From assembly GCA_958419975.1 (NCBI GenBank), contig CATZIG010000118.1:1-6263 (forward strand): a DNA stretch of 6,263 bases, written 5' to 3'. This document shows, piece by piece, positions 5,468 to 6,263 of the stretch; within the stretch, counting starts at the first letter, position 1, and each line of letters begins with the position of its first letter. Position numbers and translations under genes: made by a program. Below the pieces are notes generated by a model. The model was not told where the DNA came from. It worked only from the letters and a program-made list of their open reading frames with translations, and made no database searches. This DNA is from an uncultured Collinsella sp. (GTDB taxonomy: Bacteria > Actinomycetota > Coriobacteriia > Coriobacteriales > Coriobacteriaceae).

Positions 5468-6263
5468 ATGGCAAAGAACATTACGTTCAACACCGATGCC
5501 CGCGCTAAGCTTGCCAAGGGCGTCAACACTCTGGCCGACGCCGTTACCGTCACCATGGGCCCCAAGGGTCGCTACGTTGCGCTGCAGCGCACGTTCGGTG
5601 CTCCGACCATCACCAACGACGGCGTTTCTGTCGCCAAGGAGATCGAGCTCGAGGACAACATCGAGAACATGGGTGCTCAGCTGGTGAAGGAGGTTGCCAC
5701 CAAGACCAACGACACCGTGGGTGACGGTACCACCACCGCAACTCTGCTCGCTCAGGCCATCGTCAACGACGGTCTGCGCAACGTCGCCGCTGGCGCCAAC
5801 CCGCTGGCCATCCGTCGCGGCATCGACAAGGCCGTCAACGCCGCCGTCGCCGAGATGAAGAAGCAGGCCAAGCCGGTCGAGACCAAGGAGCAGATCGCTT
5901 CCGTCGGTACCATCTCCGCCGGTGACCCCGAGGTCGGCGAGAAGATCGCCGAGGCCATGGAGGTCGTGGGCAAGGACGGCGTCATCACCGTCGAGGATTC
6001 CCAGACGTTCGACATCACCATCGACACCGTCGAGGGCATGCAGTTCGACAAGGGCTATGTCTCCGCTTACTTCGTCACGGACAACGACCGCATGGAGGCC
6101 GTGATGAAGGATCCGTACATCCTCATCACCGACCAGAAGATCTCCAGCGTTCAGGACATCATGCCCGTTCTCGAGGCTGTCCAGCGCGCTGGCCGTGGCC
6201 TGCTCATCATCGCTGAGGACATCGACGGCGAGGCTCTGCCGACCCTGGTCCTCAACAAGATCC
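5468..6263 (+). CDS. groEL: Chaperonin GroEL (Hsp60), 5' part, cut by window end
   Basis: The first 265 residues are visible, about half of the usual 540-545. GroEL forms a double ring of 14 subunits that folds proteins with GroES in an ATP-dependent cycle. Visible hallmarks are the nucleotide-binding GPKGR (31-35), TNDGVSVAKEIELED (49-63, containing D51, the equivalent of E. coli D52), VGDGTTTATLLAQ (84-96, with the catalytic aspartate in GDGTTT), SVGTISAG (145-152) entering the intermediate domain, and the apical-domain start GMQFDKGYVSAYF (190-202). The start at 5468 has GGAGG (5453-5457) 10 nt upstream. The frame is open to the last base with no disruption. Only one groEL is visible, so whether the genome has a second copy, as many actinobacteria do, cannot be told. 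Confidence 0.98.
   Translation, partial: MAKNITFNTDARAKLAKGVNTLADAVTVTMGPKGRYVALQRTFGAPTITNDGVSVAKEIELEDNIENMGAQLVKEVATKTNDTVGDGTTTATLLAQAIVNDGLRNVAAGANPLAIRRGIDKAVNAAVAEMKKQAKPVETKEQIASVGTISAGDPEVGEKIAEAMEVVGKDGVITVEDSQTFDITIDTVEGMQFDKGYVSAYFVTDNDRMEAVMKDPYILITDQKISSVQDIMPVLEAVQRAGRGLLIIAEDIDGEALPTLVLNKI

Overview
The window is high-GC bacterial DNA with dense genes, purine-rich ribosome binding sites and a groES-groEL pair. The GroEL and GroES sequences, the codon use and the gene content fit a gut Coriobacteriia actinomycete, most likely Collinsella or a close relative. That placement comes from protein recall and not from a search.

Layout: (1) positions 1-767, plus strand, hold the 3' part of a polytopic membrane protein resembling DUF4013. 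It ends in a long Pro/Glu/Ala tail encoded partly by an 18-bp tandem repeat. (2) Positions 818-853 hold a strong hairpin that can terminate transcription from both sides, lying between this gene and the convergent gene that follows. (3) Positions 890-2353, minus strand, encode an M20D-type metallo-amidohydrolase with an unusual basic, alanine-rich C-terminal tail. (4) Divergent from it, about 2521-4158, plus strand, is a YtcJ-like amidohydrolase, closed by a hairpin terminator. (5) Positions 4233 to about 5040 form a gap of roughly 800 bases with no credible gene. It holds two large inverted-repeat structures (4414-4653 and about 4715-4954), followed by a promoter region with two near-identical TATAACC boxes. 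(6) Positions 5078-5371 are groES and 5468 to the right edge is the 5' half of groEL.

How the genes work together: the two divergent hydrolases share a 167-bp intergenic region and may both serve scavenging of amide-linked compounds, but no common substrate can be read from the sequence. GroES and GroEL form the essential chaperonin operon. No CIRCE (HrcA) or HAIR (HspR) operator is visible upstream of groES.

The most noteworthy item is the non-coding block before groES. A giant hairpin there has a perfect 37-bp stem, flanking 16-bp arms and a separate apical stem-loop. A second, partly interrupted inverted repeat sits beside it. Together they look like a MITE-like or ERIC-like intergenic element or a structured RNA, and I cannot match them to a named family.
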